Below, one piece after another: positions 12,601 through 24,400 of a DNA stretch of 64,000 nucleotides. Where the stretch lies: contig NC_090125.1 of NCBI RefSeq assembly GCF_023973825.1, positions 3,445,412 to 3,509,411 of the forward strand, in the 5' to 3' direction. The stretch comes from Plasmodium brasilianum (lineage: Eukaryota; Apicomplexa; Aconoidasida; Haemosporida; Plasmodiidae). The translations under genes and the position numbers were made by a program. The notes beneath the pieces were generated by a model. The model saw only the letters and a list, made by a program, of their open reading frames with translations. It was not told where the DNA came from and made no database searches. Every line of letters begins with the position of its first letter. The stretch's first letter is position 1.

Positions 12601-15600
12601 AATGTGTATATACATAATAGCGATATAGAATATAAGACTCATTTTGTTGTATACCCTTCGAGCCTACTATTGCTCCCATTGAGAGAAACCTTTTTCCTCT
12701 TTTTTTTCTTTTTCTCTCATGTAGGAAGTATAAGCCTACATCTTAACGTAATGACATACGAAATAGGCAATATGTAATATGCAACATGTAGCACTAAGCA
12801 CGTATCGCGTATCATATATAGCGCTATAAATAATAAAATAATAGGAATAAGAATTTAACATATAGCAAAATGCACAAATGAATAAAAAGGAAACACAGTC
12901 AAAAATGAAGCTGTAAAATGTTAAGGCAATACTAGTACATCATTTTGACAAAATCCAACTAATTCTTAATCGTGTTGGTGTGGATGCAATTTTTATTGTT
13001 ATTTTATTTTTTTTTTTTCTATTTTTAATTTCCTTTTAGGTGAACTGGAATGCATTTAAGAAAAATATTTTAATAGAAGGAGAAAGCAAAAACCAGAATA
13101 TAATAATAAAGTGTGAAAAGAAAGGTCATGGTGAAAAGTCTGATATGAAAAAAGAGAAGAAGAGAAAGAAAGAAATTGACGAAAAGGGGGAAGAATATTA
13201 TATCGGAATATGTAGTGATGTTTTATACTTAAATGTGGAGAATTTAAATGAACTTGAAATTTCTTATCACTTTTGTGAAGAGGAAAACAATACATTTGAG
13301 TACAATTATCATAAAAAGAAATATGTATTAATTAATAATTGTGACCCGGAATTGACATACTACTACAAAGATTTTGATTCCTTTATGAAAATTAATAGTA
13401 TAAAAAATGTTTCATTAGAGTATTGTTCAGGAGGTAAAAGAAGAACATATGATAAAAAATGTTATCAGACTAATCAAAAGAGTAAAGCAGAAGTTGTTCA
13501 GAATGATAGTTATGTAAACGAAGAAGGTAGTAAAAAAAATGTAATTCATGGATGCATTATCATGTCTGATCCTAATATAAATAAAATAAAGGGAAAAGAA
13601 AGTAAAAAACACGAATTTAGGTTATTGATATTTCATGACGATGATGTTACTATAAACAAAAATTTCATAAAATTAAAGTTCTCCATAAATTTAAAATATT
13701 TTGAATATCGTGAAATTATAAAAGTGAATTCACGCTTTTATGTACATACATTTGACTTTATTTTAATAAATGAAAACAATTTATTGTTATCTTTATTTAA
13801 CTATATGAAAAAGGCTATGTGCGACTCGAAATCTAGGGAAATGGGAAACACATGTGCTGATGATGAAAAAAACATATATTTAAGAGAAATAGCGGAAAAA
13901 GTGGGAGAAGTAGAAAGTAAAGACATTTCTGAATCATTTGTGAATGAAATGATGGAAGAATTAAATTTTATAAAAGTGGTAGATGATAAGAATATATCTA
14001 GTAGTAGTAATAAAACGATAACAGAAAATTTTAAAGAAATAAACAAATTTTTTAACATTAATTTGGATGAAAATATTTTAAAAAAATTTGGAAGTTTTAT
14101 TAACCAAATGAGGTCAGAATTCGCTGAAAATATGGAATTCTGTAAAAAAATAAAAACAAATAGGGAACGCAACTTAAGTAATGAAATTGAAAACTTTGGA
14201 GGAGATACAAATGACAGAGTAACGGAATATAAAAGTTATGGTTGCGAAGTGACTATTGATGAGTCAGCTTTTATTGTTAATGACAATAGTGGTGGTAATA
14301 ATAATGAGAGTGATACAGAAAAATTGATAAATCAAAAGATATCAAAACTTATATGGGTACACACCCTCCTACAGCGCTTAAGCAATAACATAGGTTGTGA
14401 TTTTATCGATTTCGTAAAGAGGAATAAATGCGAACTGCACTACAACTATGAAAAAGGGGACGCTATAATCGAAGAAGCAGAAGCAGAAGTGGAAGTGGAA
14501 GTGGAAGAAGAAGAAGAAGAAGAAGTGAAAGATATAGATGCAGTTAAAAATGAAAAGGGAAAAAAAAAAGTAAAGGAAAAGGGGAAGAAAAAGAAAAAAG
14601 AAAAAGAGAAGGAAAAGGAAAAGGTAGCGGGAAAAGGTACACACAGTGGTACCATAAATTTGTATAAAAACTACTATTACGACGTAAAAAACGAAAGTGA
14701 CATCATATATATAATTATAAGTAACAAAAATAAATATAATTTAAACTTGAGTTTGAGTTCTAATAATTACATAAACGATACTATAAACGAAATATTTCAT
14801 TACAGCATAAACAGTTTAATTACAAATAAGGAATGGAATGGAATTTCTGATTTTATCAATGATTATAAGTTAAATAAAAAAGAGTGTATAAGTTGTAAGA
14901 ACATAAACTTGGAGAAATTAAATTATGAGAATTACAATAAACTAAAGCACATAATTGCTAAATATAAAGACAAAAACGAAGACTATTATTATAATTACTT
15001 GAACAAAATATTAAATGAAAAGAATGAATATTGTTTAAACTTAAAAAATAATTTCTCCTTAGATTTTTTCCCCTTTGATAGTATTGTAAATTCTATGAAA
15101 AGTTCATTTATAAAACTTTATATACACACGGACAACATTAATTTATACACGGATAAAATAACATTGAACTTAAGCAAACGTGAAAGCATTTGTAAAATAT
15201 CCATTATTTCACAGATAAAATCATTACATTTATTAAGTCATCATAAAATTACAAAAAGAGGTGATGCATGTATATTTATTAACTCTATTTTCGTAAATAA
15301 GGAAATTTTAAAAAAATATGAGGAATTAAGCAAACATGAAAGAAGTGAAGAAGTAGAAAAAATATGTAAATGTTTTTATGAAATATTAAAACCATTTGAA
15401 ATTACAATATTTAATTCGTGCAATTTGAGGAAAAGCATTACATGGAACTTTAATAAAATTTCCTACTTTTGCAATAAAAAGAATAGAAGCGTAAAACAGG
15501 ACACAGGAGTTGCGGAAGTTGAAGAATTTGAAGGAGCTGAAGAAGTTAATCAGGTTAAACTAGGAAAAGTCGCACGAAAAGAATACAAGAAAGGAGGGGG

Positions 15601-16070
15601 AAGCAACATAAGTCCTAATGGAAAATACACAAATATAAATAGTGATGTAACTAGGGAAAACATGTCCTGTTCTTCTGAAAGCACGGATATTACTGATGAG
15701 AATTGTGAAATAAGAATTGAGAATTCGAGTAACTATATGAATAAAAAGGAGAAAAAAAAAGTGAAAATACATTTGGAAAATATATTACATAAAGAAGGGA
15801 ATCATTTGTATAGAGTCATCTGTAGTTACAATTATCTTCATCATATTGACACAAATAATGAAATTAAAAATAAGTCATCTTGTAATATTTTAAATGAAGG
15901 TTTAAGAGGGCAATTATCTCTTCATTTTTATTTATCTATAAATATTGAGAAACCTAGAATAATGCTATTATGCAACAGTAAAATGTAATGAAAAAAGAAA
16001 AATTTAATAAATATAGGAACGTATAAGTGAAGGATGTACATATAAAAAGGGCAAATAAATAAATAAATTA

Positions 16071-16101
<31 letters not shown>

Positions 16102-16732
16102 CATGTACATGTAGATAGGAGAATAAACCAACAGACAAAGAATAAGCAGCGATAAGCTCAAAAGAATAATTAGCAGTTTTACAAAATAGTTATGCAAAGA
16201 AAGTAATCCTTACAAGTGAATTGTATATATTATCGTTATTTCATATTTTTTTTCTCTTTACTATTTTTTTGTTTCTGCGCAGTTCTCATGATAAAAGAGT
16301 AAAATTTGATTTCAATTATTTCAACAAAAAGGCTTACAAAAGAATTGACAAAATGTATAAAAATCAGGCTATTAATGACATATTATATGAAGATGTTAAC
16401 AAAATAAATGCATATTTTGATCAAACATTTTTGAAAAACAAAAAATTGAGTTTATATTTTATAAATCAACAAGATATACATCTTTATACGTACATATACA
16501 TGAAAAAATTTTTTGAGATAAAAAATATTTATATAGATTTTGAAGAATTTGATCATTCAAATACTAGAATAGTAAGATATATACTTGTAATTATGAATGA
16601 CTATTTGCTTTATATATAGCATATACGATTTTATCTGACATAGCTAGCGGTTCTTATTTTACATTTATAATTTTTTTTGTTTATCTAGGGGTTTAGAATG
16701 TCGTAACGTGCATACACACATACGTAAACATG

Positions 16733-16767
<35 letters not shown>

Positions 16768-17924
16768 ATATATGTATACACATCTGCAGAATTCAGCAAG
16801 TGATTGCACTTTATCATTATTATTATATATATTTTTTTTCCAGTATCACATAAAAAGTAAAAGCCGAGTGTGCATAAACTTAGAAATAAATGAATTGAAG
16901 TTTAAAAATGAGATAAAAAATAACACTAATCATAATATGTCCTTGACAAATAAATTAGATAAGAAATACATATACGAGGATTTTTTAACATTTCAGTATT
17001 TAACAAGTAAAAATCAGCAAATGTTTTGTATTGAGTGTCATTACAATGTATCCTTTTTAATTATGAAGGAGAATATGCACATATTTCAAGAATTTAATTA
17101 CTTAAATAGAAAAAACCAAAAAATGGAACACTGTAAAGAGCTAAATGAGATTGAGAATAATATTTGCGATAAAATAAAAAGGGGAAGAATGATATATAAT
17201 GAAATTGAAATGAGAAACAATGTATACTTTGTTTATTTTAGATTTCATGAATTAAAAATGTATAAATTTTGTCTGTTTTTATTTAACACGACAAAAATTC
17301 CTGCCATCTGGGCTGTAAAAGAGGAGGATTCTTCGAGTGATGTATTATTTAGAAAAAAGAAAAAAAGAAAGGAAAATTAAACAAAAACAAAAAGAAAAAT
17401 ACAACAAAAAAAGAAACATTTTCTTTTTTCAAATCACCATGAAAAATCATTATGAACAAATCTGTTCTAACTATGAATTACTGCACTAGCATTTTTATAA
17501 AGGAAATAAAGAACAATGAACTTTTTTTTCTTTTTTTTTTCCCCTGCAATACAGAGTTCTTGCGTACTCAAAAAAGAAGATGACAACATATTTCGTTTCA
17601 GCAAAACGAAAGATATTTTATTTGGAAAAACATATGACGTCGATAATACTAGCTCTGGAAAAGACGAAGAAAGAAAAAATCCCTTCCTATTTCCTGATTA
17701 TATAATAGTAACGTTTACGTAAGTCAGCTTTTCTTTTTTCCTTTTTTTTTTTGCATCATGCACTTATTTTATGCCTACATTTCTAAATTTTTGAATACAG
17801 GCCAATAAATAAAGGCGATGTAACTAAAAAATACAGCATTCACGTTGCAGATAGTGAAAAGATAGATTTTTATTTAAAAGGAGTTTATATAAAAAAAAAT
17901 GATGAACAAATTGAAAATTGTTAA
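6611..17924 (+). CDS. Giant multi-exon ASH/MSP-domain (hydin/CFAP-like) protein, probably axonemal
   Basis: My gene model has about 16 exons: 6611-6839 or 6848; 7041-about 7527/7539; 7928-8165; 8337-8540; 8675-8755 or 8761; 8972-9060; 9243-9581; 9691-9884; 9985-10097; 10269-12747 (with a homopolymer frame shift at 10939-10954); 13040-15984; 16283-16571; 16844-17314 or 17341; 17555-17718; 17801-17924. Junctions from exon 3 on are phase-consistent and restore domain-like text: SPTTI+HFTDITKDETL, GHSLK+IKVCFNVFTL, KAFQSMPKIKFDKVLNFG, IIVTFT+PINKGD. These are the strand patterns of ASH/MSP-like beta-sandwich domains ('i.P..i.F.', 'iaPG', 'FG', 'vtF.P'), seen in hydin, CFAP47 and CFAP65. Length is about 2,850 residues. 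By family analogy it would sit in the male-gamete axoneme. Acidic and lysine-rich low complexity lies at 14470-14635. Start codon and exon 1-2 borders are uncertain; no specific orthologue is claimed. Confidence 0.72.
10939..10954 (+). other. A16 homopolymer with reading-frame change
   Basis: Within the long exon of the ASH-domain gene, 16 consecutive A bases sit exactly where the frame open from 10269 runs out (stop at 10962-10964). The +1 frame is open straight through the tract and on to 12777. One extra base, or two missing bases, would join them. No plausible small intron with good splice sites spans the tract. Confidence 0.75.
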
Positions 17925-18375
17925 AGTTTCATAGGACAAAAAAATTAATGTATATAAATAATGTAATTAAAACTGGAATAAAAAAAAGTATAATAAATAA
18001 CAAAATAAAACGTCAGGCAAAAATTAAAGGGTAAGTGTTTATTTAAAATGGAAAATAAACAGGTAATATACGCAGAATGAACAAGATTAATCAAAAATAT
18101 TAAATAAACCAAATGAACAAAACAGTTTTTTTATTATTTCACGAAATTTCAAAAAACTTCGCATGCAATAAAAAAAAATAAAAGAGCGCATGTATAACAT
18201 GAATATGGATATTTTTTTTTTTCTGTTTCCCTTCACATACAAATATTATAAAAATTACCTTTTTTTTATTCAAATTTTGCAGAAAAGAGATTATTTCATT
18301 AATGACTATTAACTTTTAGTTATAATAATTTTTTGGTGGTCAATTTATCTGTTAAGCTACGTGATATATTAATTC
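17925..18375. other. Convergent intergenic region
   Basis: AT-rich sequence between the 3' ends of the ASH-domain gene (+) and SF3A1 (-). It contains poly-A and poly-T runs only; nothing else recognised. Confidence 0.6.
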
Positions 18376-20232
18376 TTAATTTCTTCTTTGCTTTTTATTT
18401 TTTTGAATATTCCCTTCTTTTTTTCCTTTATCATCATTTTGAGGATAATGCGCCATGGATGGTCCTGGCAAAATTTTGTTGTAAATATTATGAATATAGC
18501 TGTAGACATCTTCATTTTTATTACTGTTTGCATTTTTAGTGTTTTTTTTATTTTCATTTGATGTATGTTCATTAATTTCTTCGTCAATAGATCCAAAAAG
18601 ATCTGGTCTGTTAATAACAAAAAGAGATAAATTTCCTTCAATATCCTCAAGAGGTGTGAAAGACGCTTCCTTCTTTGCCCTCTCATATAATTTGTCTTTT
18701 TGTTCTTTCCACTGTGGGTCCAATAATAATGTTTTCAGATGTTTCGTCATATCATTTATATCAATTGGTTGATTTGTTATTGGGCATAAATGCATATTTT
18801 CATTATTTATTCTATGTTTCTTGGATTTTTCGTAATTCTTTACGACAATAATTTTTTCTTCATTTTCATCATCATCATCAACAACTTGAATATTATCATC
18901 TTTAATTTCTTCCTTATTCAGTGATTCATTATCATTATCTTCTTTATTTTTGTCCAATTTATCAAGTTTGTGTCCTTTTTGTTGTTCTTTGATATCCTTT
19001 TTACTAGTAATAATATTATCATCCTTTTCTGAGGAACTTTCTTTCGATTCTTCTGCTGCATCATGCGTATATTTATTTCTTAGTTTAGTTATCTCTGTAT
19101 CTTCTTCTTCCTCTACTTCCCCTTTATCTGTATCGTGTTTATCTTCTTCTTCCACTCCTTCCATATCTTCTCCTTCATCTATTACTTTACTTACATTATT
19201 CGCGTGATAATAAATATTATCTATTTTTTCCAAATTAGTATATTTTTTATCCGTATCGAATAATTGATTTAATACATAATTTTCGACATTATTAAAATCG
19301 ATTGACTGTGGCAAATATTCAATATTTTCGTCAAAGTTAATTGTTTCTACAACGGAGAAACTTACCCAATCATAAAATGTGTCACATTTTGTTTTTTCTT
19401 CAATTTTTCTTTCTTCTTCTTCTTTTTTTTTCATATTATGGTTATAAATACTATAAGAATAATTTAGAATATCACTTTTGTTGTTTGAATATTTTTTTAT
19501 TTTATCTATTATATCTGTATTTGGAAGTAAGCACTTTACATAGATGTCAATAAGTTTAGAAAAGAAATTAAAGTACAAATTATTTGCTCTTAAAAAATCA
19601 TACTGATTATTATTTTTTTCTCTTTCTATAAGTTCATTTAGGAATTTATTTCCGTTTCTTGCAACAAACAATGCTGTTGTTTTAATTAAATCAACATCTA
19701 CTGAACTGATAAATGGAGATATAATTGTATATATGTCTTCCTTTATTTCTATTTTTTCTTCTTGGTTTTGTATTCCTTCTTCTTCTGCTTGATCATCTAT
19801 TGAGTAGATAATTTTATTTTTCTCTTTTTTATTGTCTTCTTTTACAAAATCACATATCTTTAAAATGTGTTCATTATTAGTAGATTTATTTAAGTCTTCT
19901 CTTTTTTTTATCTCCATAATAGCCTTAGGAATTATCTTCCTTTCTTCTGCACCTAGAAATAACTCATGTAACTTATATTGATAATAAAAAAAATAAGGAT
20001 GCGTAGGGTTTATAAAGCCAAACTGTTTTTCTTTTTCTTTATATATTTTCTGTTCGAATATTCTTCCATTTTTTTTAACAAAAGCAGCTGTTTTATCAAT
20101 AACACCTTTCATACTACTTGGTGGCAGAATCATTTCGCTCTCTAAAAATTCTAGCCTTTTGGTCATAATTTCTTGATCCTTAACATTTACATTTTCATCA
20201 AATATGCTTCCCTTAACTATAACTTTAGCCAT
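18376..20232 (-). CDS. SF3A1: Splicing factor 3A subunit 1 (SF3A1/Prp21)
   Basis: Subunit of the SF3a complex of U2 snRNP, needed for branch-site recognition in the nucleus. Intronless, 618 residues. Two SURP modules are visible: residues about 44-90 (VIDKTAAFVKKNGRIFEQKI, then FGFINPTHPYFFYYQYKL) and about 172-230 (LIKTTALFVARNGNKFLNEL, then YDFLRANNLYFNFF). The conserved SF3A1 C-terminal block starts near residue 480 (CPITNQPIDINDMTKHLKTL) and includes LLDPQWKEQKDKLYERAKKE. The middle is acidic low-complexity sequence. The protein ends in a basic tail and I see no ubiquitin-like domain, which human SF3A1 has and yeast Prp21 lacks. It is divergent from VMP1 and shares an 1.86-kb upstream region with it. 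Confidence 0.94.
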   Translation of the reverse strand: MAKVIVKGSIFDENVNVKDQEIMTKRLEFLESEMILPPSSMKGVIDKTAAFVKKNGRIFEQKIYKEKEKQFGFINPTHPYFFYYQYKLHELFLGAEERKIIPKAIMEIKKREDLNKSTNNEHILKICDFVKEDNKKEKNKIIYSIDDQAEEEGIQNQEEKIEIKEDIYTIISPFISSVDVDLIKTTALFVARNGNKFLNELIEREKNNNQYDFLRANNLYFNFFSKLIDIYVKCLLPNTDIIDKIKKYSNNKSDILNYSYSIYNHNMKKKEEEERKIEEKTKCDTFYDWVSFSVVETINFDENIEYLPQSIDFNNVENYVLNQLFDTDKKYTNLEKIDNIYYHANNVSKVIDEGEDMEGVEEEDKHDTDKGEVEEEEDTEITKLRNKYTHDAAEESKESSSEKDDNIITSKKDIKEQQKGHKLDKLDKNKEDNDNESLNKEEIKDDNIQVVDDDDENEEKIIVVKNYEKSKKHRINNENMHLCPITNQPIDINDMTKHLKTLLLDPQWKEQKDKLYERAKKEASFTPLEDIEGNLSLFVINRPDLFGSIDEEINEHTSNENKKNTKNANSNKNEDVYSYIHNIYNKILPGPSMAHYPQNDDKGKKEGNIQKNKKQRRN

Positions 20233-22093
20233 TTCTCCTTGTATTACTATGCAGTAAGAGTATTTCTTGCTTTACTTTGATTTGCGTTTAATTTTCATTT
20301 ATTCTATTCTCTATACTCTTTTTTAAATTATTTATATGATTTCACAATATAAGTAATATTTATTACTACATAATATTAAAAAAAATTATCAATTTTTCTA
20401 CTTTTCTAAGTTCAATTAATTTTTTTCTACACAATTTGTTAATTAATCCTTCTCTGTTACTTTTGTATTTTTAAATAGAAAATACATTCATCAAATTCTA
20501 TTTTTAAAGCAAGATCATTCTGATTAATATTTGCATATATATATATGTGCAAATTATATATTATATGTTTTTTATACGATTATTCTTTTTTTTTCTTTTT
20601 GAAGGTTTTCCCAATTTGCTTTTCATTTAATTACACAGTAATTTTTCTACATTTAAATTAGTTTAAATTCTTTTTTTCTATTTATATATACTAAGAGATC
20701 GCCTCGGGATATTGATAAAATTTCACTAAATGAAATCTATGATTTTACTAATTTTAAAAGGAGCACGTCGGTAACTAACATACTGCTTAAACATAATACA
20801 TATAAAATAATTTTAAAGGTATTCTTATGTAAAGGAGATTTTAGGTAAAAATAAAAATAAAAAAAAATTAAGTATAAATTCACATTTTGGACATGTACGT
20901 AACTTAATTTTAATAATTCCAAATGTTCATATGATTTTATTTTTTATCCATTAACAAAACACGTCAATAGTTAAATACATGTACGAAGTATTTTATTACT
21001 GGTATAATACATATACTTAATGTACATATGCTCCTAAATTAAACAGAAAAATATGAATTACCAAAAATTGTAAATTTTATTTTTATTGACCATTTAAAAA
21101 ATAGATGATCAGAAAAAAACTTTTTCATTAAAATGTATAGTAAAATACGAAAAAATTAAATGATATTAATATATACCCCCATAATACATTTAATGCGAAA
21201 AGAACAAAACAAGGAGAAAATGGAATACGCATATAACTTAATTTATGTACATTTATGAATACATAATATTATTGTATGCATATATTTGTGTTTAATGTTT
21301 TTCTTTTTTTCTTTTTTTGCGGAGTTTTTTTAAGAATTTAAAAAAAAAGAGAAAGCAATAATATATTTTTATTCCATGAGAATATTCATTTTGCAAAATT
21401 TTTTGTAAAATATTTACGTTATTGTTTTATAGTCATTTTTAATTTTATGACATTAACATATATATTTATTAAGGATAATTGATTGTTCACATATATATAT
21501 AAATATATATGTATGTATGTATATATGCATGTATATATGTATATATGTATGTATATATGTATGTATATATGTATGTATATATATATTTATAAATATATAT
21601 ATATTACATTTTAGGAGGAAGTATGTAAGAATAATAAGTGAATATTTTTTATGTTCATCTCTTTTTCCATTCATCTGTAAACATTTATTTCCGATGTAAA
21701 TAAGTATATATATATATAATTATGTACTAAATTTTTCAATATAGATATTTTTTTTAATTACGCAGTTTTTGCTAACAAATATAATTGTATCCACACATTT
21801 GTTATGGTATTACATTGTGTTGATTTTTTAATTTATCAAAAGAAATAGTAATAAAAATAATATATTTTACACGCAGCATAAGGAACATAAAAGCACAAGT
21901 TTACATAATGTGACATTTTTTTTTATTTTTTTTAGCAACATATTTTTAAAAAGGAAAAGTATTTTAAAAATAAATAAAAGAAAGATATATATATATTTAT
22001 TTATTTTTGTTTTAGTAAATGAATTTTTTTTATTTCCTTATTTAATTTTTTTTTTAATATTAATACATGTATATATAAGATTTATAAATAAGG
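20233..22093. promoter_or_regulatory. Shared upstream region of SF3A1 (-) and VMP1 (+)
   Basis: Head-to-head arrangement, so this 1.86-kb stretch should contain both promoters. It is AT-rich with poly-T tracts and a TATG/TATA microsatellite at about 21490-21605. No coding frame is convincing and I cannot identify a specific transcription-factor site by eye. Confidence 0.5.
21490..21605. repeat. TATG/TATA microsatellite
   Basis: Alternating TATG and TATA units over about 115 bp upstream of VMP1. Short frames on both strands here (runs of I-Y-V-C or H-T-Y-I) are products of the repeat and not genes. Confidence 0.85.
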
Positions 22094-23990
22094 ATGGATT
22101 TGTATGAAGCTAAAAAAAGGGAGTTGTATTTAAAGAGGAAAGATATAAATTTATATTACCACCCTATCAAGACTATTACTCTTTTTTTTTTAGAATTGAA
22201 AAATATAATTTTGAATATATACCAAAAACATAAAAAATACAATAAAATAATACTGTTGATTATAATAGTTATATTGCTTTTATTTAAAATAAGACATAAA
22301 TATGAGTACTTAAATGATTTTATAATATATGTAGAAGTTGTAATATGGTGGCTTGCTTTAGGAATATTAAGTAGCGTAGGTTTAGGATGCGGTATGCATT
22401 CAGGGGTATTGTTTTTGTTTCCACACATTTATTTTATTTGTTCAACGTCTGAATATTGCAATTCATTGGATTTTGACTCAAGGGTAAATATGTGGAGATC
22501 GTTGCTAACTTCCGGAAATCATTTTGAAGTGAAATTAAAAAAAAAAACAAAATAACAAAATAAAATATTTCATTAAAAGTAGTTTGAATTGTTATATACG
22601 TTTGAAAAGATGCATATGTACATTTGCTTAAGTAACACATTCGCATAAATAAATAAATATATATATATATACATACATAAATTTATATCTGCTTGCACGT
22701 ACCGTAGTAGATATTACCAGGAATGTAAATTATTATTTCATTTTTGATATTCGTAGTATGTTATTAAAGTTAGTTGTTACAAAGACTATATAATTAGTAA
22801 TGCATTATGTAAATAGAAGTTAAATATATATATTTTTTTTCACCTAAAGTGCAAAAGTAGAAACGACGGGAACATAACTTTATCAAGATTATTTTTTAAA
22901 GTATATCCATATTGTTTTATATGGGGAATGGGAACGGCATTTGGTGAACTACCTCCTTATCTGACGTCATATTATGCGTCAAAGGTAATATGAAAAAGAT
23001 TAGGAAATGACAATTAACGGAAGAATGGAAAAAATGGAAAAGTTTTTACCAAAGTGCACATATTTTATAGAAATGGCATTATTTTATGAAAAATAAAAAT
23101 AATAAAATGAAATAAATTTGAAAGTGTCTTTTTATTTATAAATTATTTTTAAATGTATGTATGTTTTTTTTTTTTTTTTATAATAGTCCAAGTTATATGA
23201 TGATGATTATGAAAATTTTGAAAAAGATATAATAGAAGGAAAACAGAATATGATTACGTCTATGAAAATATGGATGATAAATTTTATTAAAAAACATGGA
23301 TCCCTTTCTGTTTTTCTTTTGTCATGTTGGCCTAATGGTAATATACATATCCATGGACTTAAGTTTATATTATGCTTTCAGTATGCTTGTGTTCTATGTG
23401 TATTTATTATACGTATATTATTCTACTACTTTTTATTCACCCCTTTATTTTAGTTATTTATTTTATTTTTTCTATCTCTGCAGTAATGTTTGATTTGTGT
23501 GGAATTTGTTGTGGGCATTTTCTTATGCCATTTAGAACATTTTTTATTCCACTTATTTTGGGAAAAGGTATTGTAAAAACCCTTGCTCAGTCCTTGTTCT
23601 TAATCTTTGTATTTTCAAACAAGTATAGAGGAATGCAAATAAAAATTCTACAGAAAGTAATATCGCTTTTCCCTTTACTCGGACTTTCTAATAATTTCGA
23701 TCCGTCATATATTGAAAATTTTCTGGACGAAAAAATCTCAATTTTAAAATATGGGAAAAAATCTAACTCCAAAATGAATTTTATGTTTTTATTTAATATA
23801 TTTTTTTTTGTAGTAATTATTTATTTTTTTATTTCCTGTATAAATCAGATAGCCCAAAAATATCAAAAGGTTATATATTTAAAAATATAAAGAAATAATA
23901 TAGAAGATTGTTATGCTTATAATAATTTAACAAAATAATTCAAAAGTGTGTTCTACTTTCAAAAAGGGTTTAATTGCGATATATGTTTAA

Positions 23991-24021
<31 letters not shown>

Positions 24022-24113
24022 TTTATTTTTTTTTGTAGAATATTGACGAAGATGAATTAAAAAGATATAAAAATGGGAAAGATGAAGTAATAACGAAGAA
24101 AATTAAGGAATGA
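22094..24113 (+). CDS. VMP1: Vacuole membrane protein 1 homologue (VMP1, DedA/VTT superfamily)
   Basis: ER multi-pass membrane protein; in animals VMP1 is a phospholipid scramblase acting in autophagosome and lipid-droplet formation. Five exons with consistent phases: 22094-22483, 22850-22984, 23187-23337, 23484-23869, 24039-24113, giving 378 residues against about 406 in human. Exon 1 holds two hydrophobic segments and the signature WWLALGILSSVGLGCGMHSG. Exon 2 has IWGMGTAFGELPPYL, matching the VMP1 core motif. Exons 3-4 join at a split valine into PNVMFDLCGICCGHFLMPF, and continue with RTFFIPLILGKGIVKT, again diagnostic. Exon 4 ends in the last membrane span, and exon 5 supplies a charged cytosolic tail. 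Intron 4 contains an ATT trinucleotide run at about 23992-24020. Convergent with the kinase gene, 287 bp away. Confidence 0.93.
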
Positions 24114-24400
24114 TGATATGTAATTTAGAATAAATGGAATATTTATAAATACATTTTAATAATACCTTTAGTTATTTGTAATAAGTTAGAAGTTAAAATA
24201 CATATGTATGTATGCATATAGTGTATATATGTATTTTATGAAGTACATACTATTTAAAAAGAAAGGAAAAAAGTAATTTATTTGGTCAAATATGAGATTA
24301 TGCAAATGTGGATTACCTTAAGTCCTTTTTTTTTCACATATATTTATATATACGAATTTGTGTTCATATGTCTGCATAAGTATGCATATATAGGAATTGT

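Noticed and set aside
14378..14655. Antisense phenylalanine- and serine-rich frames
   Set aside because: Mirror images of the poly-E/poly-K coding repeats on the plus strand.
21453..21699. Short frames on both strands upstream of VMP1
   Set aside because: Translation of a TATG/TATA microsatellite.
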